From NCBI GenBank assembly GCA_030526195.1, contig JAUNDG010000001.1, positions 62,001 through 126,000 on the forward strand: a stretch of DNA of 64,000 nucleotides, in the 5' to 3' direction. Below the pieces are notes generated by a model. The model saw only the letters and a program-made list of their open reading frames with translations, was not told the DNA's origin and made no database searches. The stretch comes from Lachnospiraceae bacterium. GTDB lineage: Bacteria; Bacillota; Clostridia; Lachnospirales; Lachnospiraceae. The translations under genes were made by a program, and so were the position numbers. This document shows, piece by piece, positions 45,737 through 54,308 of this stretch (within the stretch, counting starts at the first letter, position 1; every line of letters starts with the position of its first letter).

Positions 45737-46456
45737 TTACTCGTTGGCCTCAACCTGCACATAGAAGAGGGCGCGGGCCTGGTAATGATAAGGCAGCACC
45801 AGGAAAAAGCCCATTCCCATACTGAGACAAGCTAACATGTACCAGCCGATGAAGCCCAGATGGAGACGCAGGAGGCCAAGGCGATGACCTTTCATGAGAC
45901 GCATGCTCAGCGCCATGGCTTCGAAGGCGCCCATTTCCGGATATTCCAGAAGGAGAGGCATGGCCTGGGCCAGGGAAAGGCGGATGATCACCAGAATGAT
46001 AAGACCGGCCAGCAGCAATAAAAGGTTTGTGATGAAAAGGCTGCCGACATGAGTGGCATCCGGATCGGCTGCTCTCAGTCCGGAGAGGATGGCCGGCAGA
46101 ACACAGACCACATCAGCTACAGTCAGCACAAGAGCTGTCACCAGAAAGCGGTCAGGCCGTACTGTGAAGGGGTGAAAGATTTCCCCGAGAGAGGCCTTCT
46201 CGCCGCGCCCGCGTTTGATAAAGACCCGGTAAATACCTGCCCGTAGCACATCAAAGAACAGTGACAGAATGAGCAGGATGGCTATGGCTGTGATATAAGT
46301 CATCACCGAGGGCGGTCCGCTTAATAGTTTCATTGAGAAGGAAAACAGCGAGGACGTCAGCACAATGATGATGAAGGCTGAAAAGACGGATGAACCGAAA
46401 TGGTCCGTCATCAGGATCCGTGCGTTTGTTTTAAGTTCTTTCATAACGATTTTCAT
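45737..46456 (-). CDS. DUF975-type membrane protein
   Basis: 239 residues with about five hydrophobic segments (roughly 22-42, 50-75, 102-125, 135-160 and 200-225). The MKELKTNARILM start and the FDVLRAGIYRVFIKRGRGEKAS segment resemble the DUF975 family of unknown function. It overlaps the upstream gene by 4 bases (ATGA) with CAGGAGGT as ribosome site, forming a two-gene unit of small membrane proteins. No function is proposed. Confidence 0.7.
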   Translation of the reverse strand: MKIVMKELKTNARILMTDHFGSSVFSAFIIIVLTSSLFSFSMKLLSGPPSVMTYITAIAILLILSLFFDVLRAGIYRVFIKRGRGEKASLGEIFHPFTVRPDRFLVTALVLTVADVVCVLPAILSGLRAADPDATHVGSLFITNLLLLLAGLIILVIIRLSLAQAMPLLLEYPEMGAFEAMALSMRLMKGHRLGLLRLHLGFIGWYMLACLSMGMGFFLVLPYHYQARALFYVQVEANE

Positions 46457-46923
46457 GAGGCACCTCCTGAAAGTTGTGCCATCATGTCTTCCATCATAGC
46501 GTAAACATCGTCCTGGACGATGGTCATCACATCGGATGCAGCATTGGCGCTGGTATAATCAATCTGATCAAGGTCTGTCTGAATTTTCTGCCAGGTGCCG
46601 GTGGACAATAATACCCACGTGGCAAAGGTCATAAAGGCCACCGACAGGGCCAGACCGATGGAAGATAAGATGAGGCCGATCTTGGCTGACGTGGCCATCA
46701 GACGGCGACGCGACAGCAGGGCTGCTATGACACCCATGGCACCAAAGAAGAAGGACCCGCCGAAAAACATAAAGATCAGCGAGAAGACACCGAACATGAC
46801 GGAAACCAAAGCCAGGCCTTCTGAGGCGGTCAGGCGTTTGGGCTGTGGCGGTTGATTGAACTTGTCAGGTTCATTGGGCCCGCCGGGCTCATTTTGTGTG
46901 TTTTGATAGAAATTTTCGTTCAT
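46453..46923 (-). CDS. small membrane protein, DUF4190-like
   Basis: 156 residues. A polar, Asn/Gln/Pro-rich N-terminus (residues 1-30) is followed by two membrane helices (about 38-68 and 78-108) and a soluble acidic tail. The plan (proline-rich start, then SEGLALVSVMFGVFSLI and RRRLMATSAKIGLILSSIG) is like DUF4190 proteins. It probably faces the outside with its tail. It precedes and overlaps the DUF975-type gene. Function unknown. Confidence 0.6.
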   Translation of the reverse strand: MNENFYQNTQNEPGGPNEPDKFNQPPQPKRLTASEGLALVSVMFGVFSLIFMFFGGSFFFGAMGVIAALLSRRRLMATSAKIGLILSSIGLALSVAFMTFATWVLLSTGTWQKIQTDLDQIDYTSANAASDVMTIVQDDVYAMMEDMMAQLSGGAS

Positions 46924-47045
46924 ATTTTTTTCTCCTGAAGGGCATTATAGCACACAAAGGACTACCCGTTCGTCACATTTTGCGTTATACTGAACGTGGT
47001 TTTTCGATTTTCATTCGTAAAATAATCGATCCGGAGAGGAAAGTT

Positions 47046-47417
47046 ATGGCTGAAGAAAAAAGCGTGAACAAAGAGAAACCCTTTAAAGTCAGAGCCAGAG
47101 TAACCATCCGAAAAGAAACAAACTTTTTCGGGCCGGGCATTGTGGAACTGATGTCTCTCATCGAGATGACCGGTTCCGTGAAGGAAGCTTGCCGTCAGAT
47201 GGAACTCTCTTATACAAAGGGCTGGTTTATCCTGAACAGAGCAGAGGAGGAACTGGGGTATGCCCTGATCCATCGCAGTCACGGCGGTAAGAGCGGCGGT
47301 GGTGCGTTGCTCACAGAAGAAGGCTCAAAGCTGCTGGATAAATACAATAAGCTTCAGGCTGAAGTTCAGGAATACACAGAACAGGCCTTTGCCCGTCTCT
47401 TCGCGGATGGTGTATAA
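47046..47417 (+). CDS. ModE-type winged helix-turn-helix protein without ligand domain
   Basis: 123 residues from ATG 47046 (GGAGAGGAAAG upstream). The domain FGPGIVELMSLIEMTGSVKE followed by ACRQMELSYTKGWFIL and HRSHGGKSGGGALLTEEG matches the N-terminal LysR-like DNA-binding domain of ModE, the molybdate regulator. The molybdate-binding MOP/TOBE part is absent; the protein ends after one helix. Such short forms occur near molybdenum or formate genes in anaerobes, but the target here is unknown. A strong terminator and repeat copy 11 follow. It lies 1.4 kb from the nitrogenase-like operon. Confidence 0.85.
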   Translation: MAEEKSVNKEKPFKVRARVTIRKETNFFGPGIVELMSLIEMTGSVKEACRQMELSYTKGWFILNRAEEELGYALIHRSHGGKSGGGALLTEEGSKLLDKYNKLQAEVQEYTEQAFARLFADGV

Positions 47418-47435
47418 ACACGACGATATATCAGA

Positions 47436-47477
47436 CTGTTGTCACAGGGAACGTATCCCCGGGACAACAGTTTTTTT
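47436..47477 (+). terminator. terminator of the ModE-type gene
   Basis: CTGTTGTC and GACAACAG form the stem around a GC-rich interior, followed by seven T residues. Confidence 0.9.
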
Positions 47478-47503
47478 ATTGCCGAAGGGGACTGCGGCTC
47501 ACG

Positions 47504-47557
47504 GGCAAGTGGCAAAGCGGGCATTGTGCTTTGCATGGATGACGCGTGTCCGCTTTA
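47504..47557. repeat. dispersed palindromic element, copy 11
   Basis: CAAAGCGGGCA and TGTCCGCTTT (47547-47556) with a diverged centre; it lies between the convergent ModE-type and Uma2-type genes. Confidence 0.65.
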
Positions 47558-47558
47558 C

Positions 47559-48452
47559 TCAGACATCCTCCCGAACAAGAGCCAGCGCCTGCTTCACTTC
47601 CCTGAAATCAACGGAAAAATCACGTTGCCAGATGGATACCGGCACCCGGTCGTCAAAGGTGTAAACCGTGGTGAGCAGGCTGTCCTGAAGGTTGTCATAG
47701 ACAATAACGCGCGACTTTGGCGGGTCCACCAGCCAGTATTCCCGGACACCGGCAGCTTCATACTTGAATAGTTTCAGCCTCTCATCTTTACGGGCTGTGG
47801 CAGGAGAGAGCACCTCGATCACAAAATCAGGAGCGCCGAAGCCACGGCCGTTTTTTATCTGATTTTTGGGCTGACAAAGGACAAGGATATCCGGCTGCAC
47901 CATGGTCTTCTCATCACAGTCTAATTGGACATCGAAGGGTGAGAGCATGGGCAGACAGGTGCCTTTTTTACCTTTCACATGGTTGGCAAGTTGCAGAAAC
48001 ACCTCACCGACAATCAGCTGATGGACACTATCCGGTGCGGCCATGTCATAGAAGACCCCGTCGATCAACTCGCAACGTGCTTCCTGAGGCAGAGCAAGGT
48101 AATCTTTGGTTGTGTAGTCCCCCTGTGTTTTGGCCGGATTGGCACCGTACGGTCTGACAGCCTCACGGACATAAGCCGGGCTATGGACCGTGTCATAATG
48201 AAAATGGGGTGTTGCCGTTGGTGTCACATCGGGTGTCGGAACAGTTGAATGGACATGGGATGCGCCATCGGTGATAGTCAGATTTTCCCCCAGAACCCGC
48301 TCCAGTTTGAGAAGTGACTCCCGTCGCGGTGATTTGACCACACCGCCCATGATTTTCTGAACGGTGGTCAGAGGCATATCGGCCAGTTGTGCGATCTCCT
48401 GATAAGAGTATCCCAATTCCTGTTTGCGTCTGCGCATATCTTCAAGTGTCAT
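47559..48452 (-). CDS. HTH-Uma2 fusion protein (PD-(D/E)XK nuclease-like)
   Basis: 297 residues. The N-terminal 55 residues are an XRE-type helix-turn-helix (YSYQEIAQLADMPLTTVQKI). After a His/Thr/Pro-rich linker (about 65-105), residues 110-290 form a Uma2/DUF820 domain with ELIDGVFYDMAAPDSVHQ, VVQPDILV-like text (VQPDILVLC) and FVIEVLSPAT, then KLFKYEAAGVREYWLVDP, the family hallmark. Uma2 domains have a restriction-endonuclease fold, but their substrate is unclear. The protein may bind and cut, or only regulate. An operator-like region with palindromes lies upstream (48595-48700). Confidence 0.88.
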   Translation of the reverse strand: MTLEDMRRRKQELGYSYQEIAQLADMPLTTVQKIMGGVVKSPRRESLLKLERVLGENLTITDGASHVHSTVPTPDVTPTATPHFHYDTVHSPAYVREAVRPYGANPAKTQGDYTTKDYLALPQEARCELIDGVFYDMAAPDSVHQLIVGEVFLQLANHVKGKKGTCLPMLSPFDVQLDCDEKTMVQPDILVLCQPKNQIKNGRGFGAPDFVIEVLSPATARKDERLKLFKYEAAGVREYWLVDPPKSRVIVYDNLQDSLLTTVYTFDDRVPVSIWQRDFSVDFREVKQALALVREDV

Positions 48453-48790
48453 GGCGTGTCCTCACTTTCTGTATGTGGATTACGGTTTGCTCTGCATGGG
48501 TGGCGGTGCCAAATGCCCAATGTCCACGAACCAAAGTGGTCTGACCGGAGGCTCGGAGAAAGGCGTGAGTGTGCCGTATGGATTGCCCAAAATAACGGCT
48601 GCCATGAAAGCGTATCATGGCAGCCGTGAAATGGCAATATTGAAATGACATTGCAATATTGCTGAATATTTGAGGTCGATTTGTGCATTTTTGAACTTGA
48701 AAATGCAATTATATTGCTATATCATGGCGACACGCTCCTGAGGGAGGCCATTCGTTTGACAGCATCGGGCGACGCAACCGCCGTCACTGA
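48453..48790. other. intergenic region between the nitrogenase-like operon and the Uma2 gene
   Basis: 338 bases without a credible gene. It has a 13-base perfect hairpin (48595-48627) and, next to it, GCAATATTG / CAATATTGC palindromes (about 48633-48663). Confidence 0.55.
48595..48627 (-). terminator. terminator of the nitrogenase-like operon
   Basis: ACGGCTGCCATGA and TCATGGCAGCCGT are a perfect 13-base stem with a 7-base loop. On the minus strand it is followed by TATTTTGG, so it may end the operon, although it lies 160 bases past the last stop. Confidence 0.6.
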
Positions 48791-50149
48791 TCAAAGCCTT
48801 GACATGAGGCCGTTCAGCACCTGCTCGGTGAGAAACATGGCGCCGGTATGACCCAGATGTGTTTTCGGGACGATATCGGTGTAGCCCATGCCGGGCAGAC
48901 TGATCTCGATGCCGCAGAAGGGACGGGGCCGGGTTTTCAGAGCAGCGATGGTATTGGCGTTGCCAAAAACAAGTTCAGCTTCTGTCTTGAACATGTCACC
49001 GGTTCGGGGATCTCCGGCCTGATGGGCTGACAACAGGTCATTCAGAGCCTCAATGGTGGTGCTTTCGGCAGCGGCATCGGCCCACTGGTCATCCGTGATG
49101 TCAAGAACATCCGGCACCATCCCCAGATAATCCATAAAGAAGCGGCTGTAGGCCAGGACCACGGAAGCATCGCCTTCAATGGAGAAGCGGGTGCCTCTGG
49201 GGCGACCGCAGATGGCGAACATCTCATTGAGCTTATACCAGCAGATGGCCCGCTTCTTTTCATTATCTGTGATGAAAGCCTGGGCGGGGTTTTCCATCCC
49301 GAGTCGTGAACAGGCCTCCCGGATCAGGGCTTCCGTGGCGGCAAAGCCGATGGGCGGTCCCTCGGGAATCAGGCAGGGTGTACCGCAGCGCTCCCTTAAC
49401 AGGGCAGCGGTGCGAGCACCCATTTCCGGATAGATTACGATGTTGAGGTCGGCTTCGGGCAGACGGCGGATCTCATCAAGGGAACTGCCGGCACACAGGC
49501 AGGTGTTCACGGTGATGCCGGCCAGATCAAAGAGGCGGATGAGCTCGGCTTTATCGCCGTCAATGTAGCGCTGCCACAAAGACAGGCCCAGAAGATTAAC
49601 GGTCGGCCGGTGATCCGTGGTCGTGACTGACTTGCGATCTGTGGCGGCCGGTTTTTCCGGCATCAGAGTCTTAATTAGCTCCAGTGTGGCGGTTTCATAG
49701 CCGGAGGCAAAGGTCTGAGAATAGCCCGGTGACTCCAGCATTAGACAGGGCTTATCCGGCAGATGCGCCGCAATGATGCTTTTCAGATCGTCACCGATAA
49801 GAGAAGCGCCCGGTGAGTTGATGACCGTCAGAAGATCAAAGGGGATGCTCTCCTTGAGATAATCAAGGGCAGCGGCCACTTTATCAGCCGTCCCATAGAC
49901 ATAGTCATGGCGGTCCAGATAGGTGCAGGGGACTCTGACCTGACGGAAGAAGAAGTCGTTCATATTATCAAGGTCCATAAAACGTTGTTTCAGCGGACGG
50001 ACCGTGAGGAATTCTGAGGTGGTGCTATGGTAAAATTTGCAGCCCATGGGGCCGTTCAGCAGGACAACGCTGTGGGCGATGCCCTCCATGGCAAAAACCA
50101 TACCGGTCAGAGAATCAGGAGAAATATTTTTCGAATAATGCGGCATCAT
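48791..50149 (-). CDS. nitrogenase component 1-like subunit (NifK/BchZ-like)
   Basis: 452 residues from the ATG at 50149, 9 bases after AAAGGAGG; the first 35 bases overlap the fusion gene. The N-terminal text [12 protein letters not shown], then [10 protein letters not shown] (Cys37) and [11 protein letters not shown], follows the nitrogenase component-1 beta plan. Only Cys37 of the three usual cluster cysteines remains: the first position is Asp12 and the third is in SPGAS. The fold continues with three Rossmann-like parts to residue 452. It probably forms a heterotetramer with the NifD-like half of the upstream fusion. The substrate is unknown. Confidence 0.85.
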   Translation of the reverse strand: MMPHYSKNISPDSLTGMVFAMEGIAHSVVLLNGPMGCKFYHSTTSEFLTVRPLKQRFMDLDNMNDFFFRQVRVPCTYLDRHDYVYGTADKVAAALDYLKESIPFDLLTVINSPGASLIGDDLKSIIAAHLPDKPCLMLESPGYSQTFASGYETATLELIKTLMPEKPAATDRKSVTTTDHRPTVNLLGLSLWQRYIDGDKAELIRLFDLAGITVNTCLCAGSSLDEIRRLPEADLNIVIYPEMGARTAALLRERCGTPCLIPEGPPIGFAATEALIREACSRLGMENPAQAFITDNEKKRAICWYKLNEMFAICGRPRGTRFSIEGDASVVLAYSRFFMDYLGMVPDVLDITDDQWADAAAESTTIEALNDLLSAHQAGDPRTGDMFKTEAELVFGNANTIAALKTRPRPFCGIEISLPGMGYTDIVPKTHLGHTGAMFLTEQVLNGLMSRL

Positions 50150-52424
50150 GACGCCAATCCTCCTTTCTTCTGTCGGATTCATGCAGCATATCGGCCCAGC
50201 GGCGCAGGATCGGCACGGCGGAACGGAAGCCGGCGGCCGGCACCATGGGCAGCGTGTCTTTGATATAGGGCACATCATCATCCTCGGTGGTGCCGTAGTT
50301 GGACAGCACAAAATCCGGATGATGGGTTTCGATCATGCGGCGGATGGTGGTGGGGCTATAGTCCTCGGACACCAGGGGCTTGCGGTTGTCATTATCCGTG
50401 ATGGTCAGCGGTGTGTGCAGATAGTTAAAGACACCGATCCACACAAAACGCATGCCGGCTTTTTCGGCGGCATCCATCAGCCAGTCCTGATTGACATTGA
50501 TGCTGGTCATCAGGATAGTCTTGCCCTCAAGAGCCGGGCGCAGGGCGACAAGCTCTTCTTCGTAAAGAGCCAGCTGATCGCTGATAAGGGCCAGGGCTTT
50601 ATCTTCACAGTCAAAATGGCGCCCGATCTTACGGAGCCATTCGCCGGTGGCCACCGGTCCGATGGGGAAGCAGGTGTCCATGAAGGTCATGCCGTAATCC
50701 TTTTCCAGCCAGGCCTTCAGTTCAAGACCATCGGCACTGTCGGAATCCAGGATATTCAAAGGCGCAGCCTTAAGATGGCGCAGCTCATCCACGGTACAGT
50801 CACCGGGATACCGGCAGTTGACACGGATATCAAGAGCGGCCAGCAGACCGGACAGAGCCTGGTAATTGAGCTCAAGATTATTGGATACGTTCTTTTCATT
50901 GATGAAGTTGACTAATCGGCCGGCAGGTTTCACTTCACGGTCGATCAGTTTATCACCCAGGGTATGGAGGCACAGACGGATGCCTTCCATGTAATCACCG
51001 GCGATATCACCATCAGCTTCGATGGCGATGACCGGGATATCCGGGGTGGACATGGCTTCAACAGCCTTGAGGTCATCCCCGATGATGCCGCTGACGCAGG
51101 AACTGATGACGATAACAGCGCCGGGCTTCCGGTCAAGGGCCTCTCGGACGGCGGCCTTCAGGCGATCCATACCGCCAAAGACCACATCCTCCTGGTTCAT
51201 ATTCGTGCATTCAAAATGGGGCACGATGGCGGAGGGCATGAGAATCCCGCGGTTAAAGAGATTGCGGCGTCCGGATGAGCTGATGTTCTGCCAGGTATAG
51301 AAGGCGCAGGCCTTCGGGGAATGGGCGATCACCAGTGCATCGGTGATGTGAACAGCCGTTGTGGCAGCACCATTAAAAGCGCAGCCGTAAAGCGGCGGGC
51401 GCTTGGAAAAATCATTGTCATAACGGGAGCAGGCACCGGCGGATTCGCCGGCTGCAACTGATGGGTCAGCTGAAACAGAACCGTCTGTGCATGCAGATGC
51501 CGCAATGTTGTTGGCATCTGCAGAAAGGGCAGAGCCGTCGGTGTTTTCGACTGTGTTCATAGCCGCATCTGTGGCAGCCGTAGCCTTATCAGCAAAAACC
51601 GTGCCCAGCACCACATGTTCCAGGTCCTCATCGGACAGGGGACGCGCCTTGTAAAGTTTTTCATGACCTTCGGCCAGACGCTCCGCATGGGCGGCCAGCC
51701 GGGCGAAAACCATTTTTTCGGGACCGTCTTCAAGTTCGGTGATGGTGCGGTTCAGGGCTTCTGCCCGGGCAAAGGCATTACTGCGGGGGACCTTGACGAT
51801 GATCGGCAGGCCGACAGCATCGGCAAAGCGTTTGACACGGGCATCCTCGTCGTCCACGTTGCGGGCATTATAAACGATGCCGGCCACGCGGCTGTGGGTA
51901 TCACCGTCAAAGTTGCGGATACCCCGGAGGATGTTGTTGGCCGCATAAAGCGCCATATATTCACCGCTGGTGACAAGGAAGACGGCATCGGCATATTCCC
52001 GTCTGACGGGAACGGCAAAACCGCCGCAGACCACGTCCCCCAGGACATCGTAGATGACCAGATCATAGGGATCTTTGGCTGCGTGCTTTTCCATAAACTC
52101 AAAGGCGGAGATGATGCCACGACCGGCACAGCCCACACCGGGCTTCGGGCCGCCGGCTTCGATACAGCCGATGTCAAAGCAGCCTTTCCAGAGCACGTCT
52201 TCAAGACGGGCTTCATTGTCCCGGGTTTCCCGGAGATAATCGAGCACGGTGGGAATGACCCGGCCGTGCATCAGAAGACGGGTGGAATCGTGCTTCGGGT
52301 CGCAGCCGATCTGCATGATCCGTTTGCCGCGGCTGCCAAGAGCGGCGGAAAGATTGGCGCTGACGGTGGACTTACCGATGCCGCCCTTTCCGTAGACCGC
52401 AAATTCAAAAGGTTTTGATTTCAT
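50115..52424 (-). CDS. NifH-NifD-like fusion: reductase joined to nitrogenase component 1-like subunit
   Basis: 769 residues. Residues 1-268 are a NifH/BchL/BchX-type ATPase: P-loop GKGGIGKST (12-20), switch text GCDPKHDST (40-48), and the cluster ligands Cys99 (GVGCAGRG, with the Arg102 of NifH) and Cys133 (DVVCGGF). Residues about 270-335 are an Ala/Ser/Thr/Asp-rich linker. Residues about 340-769 are a NifD/BchN-type subunit with Cys348 (LYGCAFNG), Cys373 ([10 protein letters not shown]) and Cys443 ([11 protein letters not shown]), spaced like the P-cluster ligands of NifD. The FeMo-cofactor Cys and His ligands are not found. AAAGGATTGTTATC precedes the start; it follows the MATE gene by 51 bases. 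Confidence 0.88.
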   Translation of the reverse strand: MKSKPFEFAVYGKGGIGKSTVSANLSAALGSRGKRIMQIGCDPKHDSTRLLMHGRVIPTVLDYLRETRDNEARLEDVLWKGCFDIGCIEAGGPKPGVGCAGRGIISAFEFMEKHAAKDPYDLVIYDVLGDVVCGGFAVPVRREYADAVFLVTSGEYMALYAANNILRGIRNFDGDTHSRVAGIVYNARNVDDEDARVKRFADAVGLPIIVKVPRSNAFARAEALNRTITELEDGPEKMVFARLAAHAERLAEGHEKLYKARPLSDEDLEHVVLGTVFADKATAATDAAMNTVENTDGSALSADANNIAASACTDGSVSADPSVAAGESAGACSRYDNDFSKRPPLYGCAFNGAATTAVHITDALVIAHSPKACAFYTWQNISSSGRRNLFNRGILMPSAIVPHFECTNMNQEDVVFGGMDRLKAAVREALDRKPGAVIVISSCVSGIIGDDLKAVEAMSTPDIPVIAIEADGDIAGDYMEGIRLCLHTLGDKLIDREVKPAGRLVNFINEKNVSNNLELNYQALSGLLAALDIRVNCRYPGDCTVDELRHLKAAPLNILDSDSADGLELKAWLEKDYGMTFMDTCFPIGPVATGEWLRKIGRHFDCEDKALALISDQLALYEEELVALRPALEGKTILMTSINVNQDWLMDAAEKAGMRFVWIGVFNYLHTPLTITDNDNRKPLVSEDYSPTTIRRMIETHHPDFVLSNYGTTEDDDVPYIKDTLPMVPAAGFRSAVPILRRWADMLHESDRRKEDWRHDAALFEKYFS

Positions 52425-52475
52425 AGGTTTGATAACAATCCTTTCACAGATGTGAACGATAATGGCTGTATCCTG

Positions 52476-53822
52476 TTAGCAGGTCACCGAGGGCCGGGTT
52501 TGCCGGTAAATATAGAAGAAATAGATAACCTCGGCGATGCCGGTGATGGACCAGGAGAAGATATACAACAGGTACAGGGATCCGATCGTATGGAAATGCG
52601 CAAAAATCGTGAAAATCCAGATGATACGGAAAATGCAGCTGCCGATGATGACGATAATGGTGGGCACGATGGTGCGGCCAAGGCCGCGGCTGGCGGCGAT
52701 GGAGCCGTCCATAATGCCGGAGACCGGATAGGAGAAGATCATGATGTTGAGCTTTAAAAGCCCGGCATCGATGACCGCCGGATCGGTGGTAAAAAGCCCG
52801 AGGAACTGACGGCCAAAGAGGCCGACGATGACGCACAGGCCGGCGGATACCGCTACGGAAAGTCCCACACTCCAGAAATAGCTTTTCAGGATACGATCCC
52901 GCTTGCCGGCGCCGTAATTCTGGCTGATGAAGCTGGCACCTGCCACATAAAAGGCGGCCATGACTTCATAGATCAGGTTATCGGCATTTGAGGCGGCCGC
53001 ATTACCTTCCACGATGATGGTGGAGAAGGAATTGACGGCACTGACCACAAAGAGGTTAGCCACCATGAAGACCGCGTTCTGAAAACCGGCCGGGAGGCCC
53101 AGCTTTAATAAGGAAATGGCCTTGGTTTTCTGCAGATGAAGCTCGGAAATGCGCAGGCCGCAGGTCCCTTTTTCTTTCAGCAGCGCCAGGATGATCAGCG
53201 TGGCTGAGACATACTGGGCAATGGCACTGGCCAGGGCCACCCCCACCACATCCAGCTGGCAGGCGATGACAAAAAACAGATTGAGCAGCACATTGACCAC
53301 ACCGGCGGTGGACAGATAAAACAGCGGTTTTTTCGTATTGCCGGTGGCACTGAAGACGGCATGGCCGAGATTGTAAAGGGCCATACCCGGCATACCCATA
53401 AAGTAGATCCGCAGATAGATGAGGGCCCTGTCGTAAAGATCGGGCCGGGTACCCAGAAGCCGCAGAATCGGACCGGACAGGGTGATGCCCAGGATCGTGA
53501 GAACAATGCCCAGAACGGTCATCAGGATAAAGCCGGTATGAATGGTCTCGCAGACATCCGTCTGTCGGGAAGCCCCTAAAAAGCGGGCCGTCAGAGCATT
53601 GACACCGGAGGCCAGACCAATGATAAACATGGTATAAAGAATCACGATCATGGTGGAGGAGCCGACAGCTCCTAAGGCAGCAGGCCCGGCAAAGCGGCCC
53701 ACTACAGCCAGATCGGACAAATTAAAAAGGACCTGAAGCAAATTGGAGCAGATCAGTGGAATGGAAAATGCCACGATCCGCCGGCCAATCGGTCCTTCTG
53801 TCATAGAAACAACAGATGCCAT
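52476..53822 (-). CDS. MATE family efflux transporter
   Basis: 448 residues with 12 predicted membrane helices. The start TEGPIGRRIVAFSIPLICSNL, followed by LQVLFNLSDLAVVGRF, and the second-half repeat LKLGLPAGFQNAVFMVANL are MATE hallmarks. MATE proteins export drugs or metabolites with a sodium or proton gradient. It is the first gene of the minus-strand operon, 51 bases before the NifH-NifD fusion, so it may export a substrate or product of that enzyme, but unrelated function is possible. The promoter region carries a palindrome shared with the divergent lipoprotein gene. Confidence 0.93.
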   Translation of the reverse strand: MASVVSMTEGPIGRRIVAFSIPLICSNLLQVLFNLSDLAVVGRFAGPAALGAVGSSTMIVILYTMFIIGLASGVNALTARFLGASRQTDVCETIHTGFILMTVLGIVLTILGITLSGPILRLLGTRPDLYDRALIYLRIYFMGMPGMALYNLGHAVFSATGNTKKPLFYLSTAGVVNVLLNLFFVIACQLDVVGVALASAIAQYVSATLIILALLKEKGTCGLRISELHLQKTKAISLLKLGLPAGFQNAVFMVANLFVVSAVNSFSTIIVEGNAAASNADNLIYEVMAAFYVAGASFISQNYGAGKRDRILKSYFWSVGLSVAVSAGLCVIVGLFGRQFLGLFTTDPAVIDAGLLKLNIMIFSYPVSGIMDGSIAASRGLGRTIVPTIIVIIGSCIFRIIWIFTIFAHFHTIGSLYLLYIFSWSITGIAEVIYFFYIYRQTRPSVTC

Positions 53823-53845
53823 TTTCTTGAAACCTCAAAATAACA

Positions 53846-53890
53846 ATAGTCTATTTATTCTACCACAAAAGAGGCTTAATAGACTATAAT
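53846..53890. promoter_or_regulatory. divergent promoter region with inverted repeat
   Basis: ATAGTCTATT (53846-53855) and AATAGACTAT (53878-53887) are perfectly inverted, centres 32 bases apart. The right arm overlaps a plus-strand TATAAT (53885-53890) for the lipoprotein. On the minus strand TTGTGG and TGTTAT, 17 bases apart, could drive the MATE operon. One regulator could therefore control both units. Confidence 0.55.
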
Positions 53891-53933
53891 ACAGAAATCA
53901 TAAGAAACGCTTTGTGTTCTTGGAGGAAGGCTT

Positions 53934-54296
53934 ATGAAAACACGTAAATTAATGTTGATGGGACTTCTGGCAGCGGCGCTTTGCCTGGTGCCGGGCTGTG
54001 GGCTGAACACGGGAAAACCGGCTGATGCCACGCAGGAAGAAACTGTGAATAAAGAAAATGAAGATGCCGACGACAAGACAACGGAAAAGGCCCCGGAGTC
54101 TATGAAGCCGGAAAAAGAGGATGCCCCCTTCGTGGATGACTCCACCGGCGGTGAAGAAGGTCTGCCCGCGGAAGAAGATGTGATGCCGGCTGAGTTAGAG
54201 CCTGAGGTGGAGGAAAAGCTTGAGGCTTATGCTGACGACGAGCCCTTCGTGGACGATGACCCCAGTGGTGGCGAGGAAGGCCCCATCGGTGGATAA
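53934..54296 (+). CDS. small acidic lipoprotein with internal repeat
   Basis: 120 residues. The signal peptide ends in the lipobox VPGC (Cys about 22). The rest is very acidic and probably unstructured. A motif occurs twice: APFVDDSTGGEEG near 66 and EPFVDDDPSGGEEG near 103. There is no enzyme domain. CTTGGAGGAAGG is a strong ribosome site. It is divergent from the MATE operon and close to dus. Function unknown; a surface-exposed or metal-binding role is possible but not shown. Confidence 0.75.
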   Translation: MKTRKLMLMGLLAAALCLVPGCGLNTGKPADATQEETVNKENEDADDKTTEKAPESMKPEKEDAPFVDDSTGGEEGLPAEEDVMPAELEPEVEEKLEAYADDEPFVDDDPSGGEEGPIGG

Positions 54297-54308
54297 GGGG
54301 TGGAGGAG

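Noticed and set aside
48510-48595. Further copy of the dispersed palindrome near the Uma2 gene
   Set aside because: Some similar strings (GTGTGCCGTATGG) are present but neither arm can be aligned.
48791-52424. A true nitrogen-fixing nitrogenase
   Set aside because: FeMo-cofactor ligands and four-plus cluster cysteines are missing, the reductase is fused, and no cofactor-assembly genes are present in the window.
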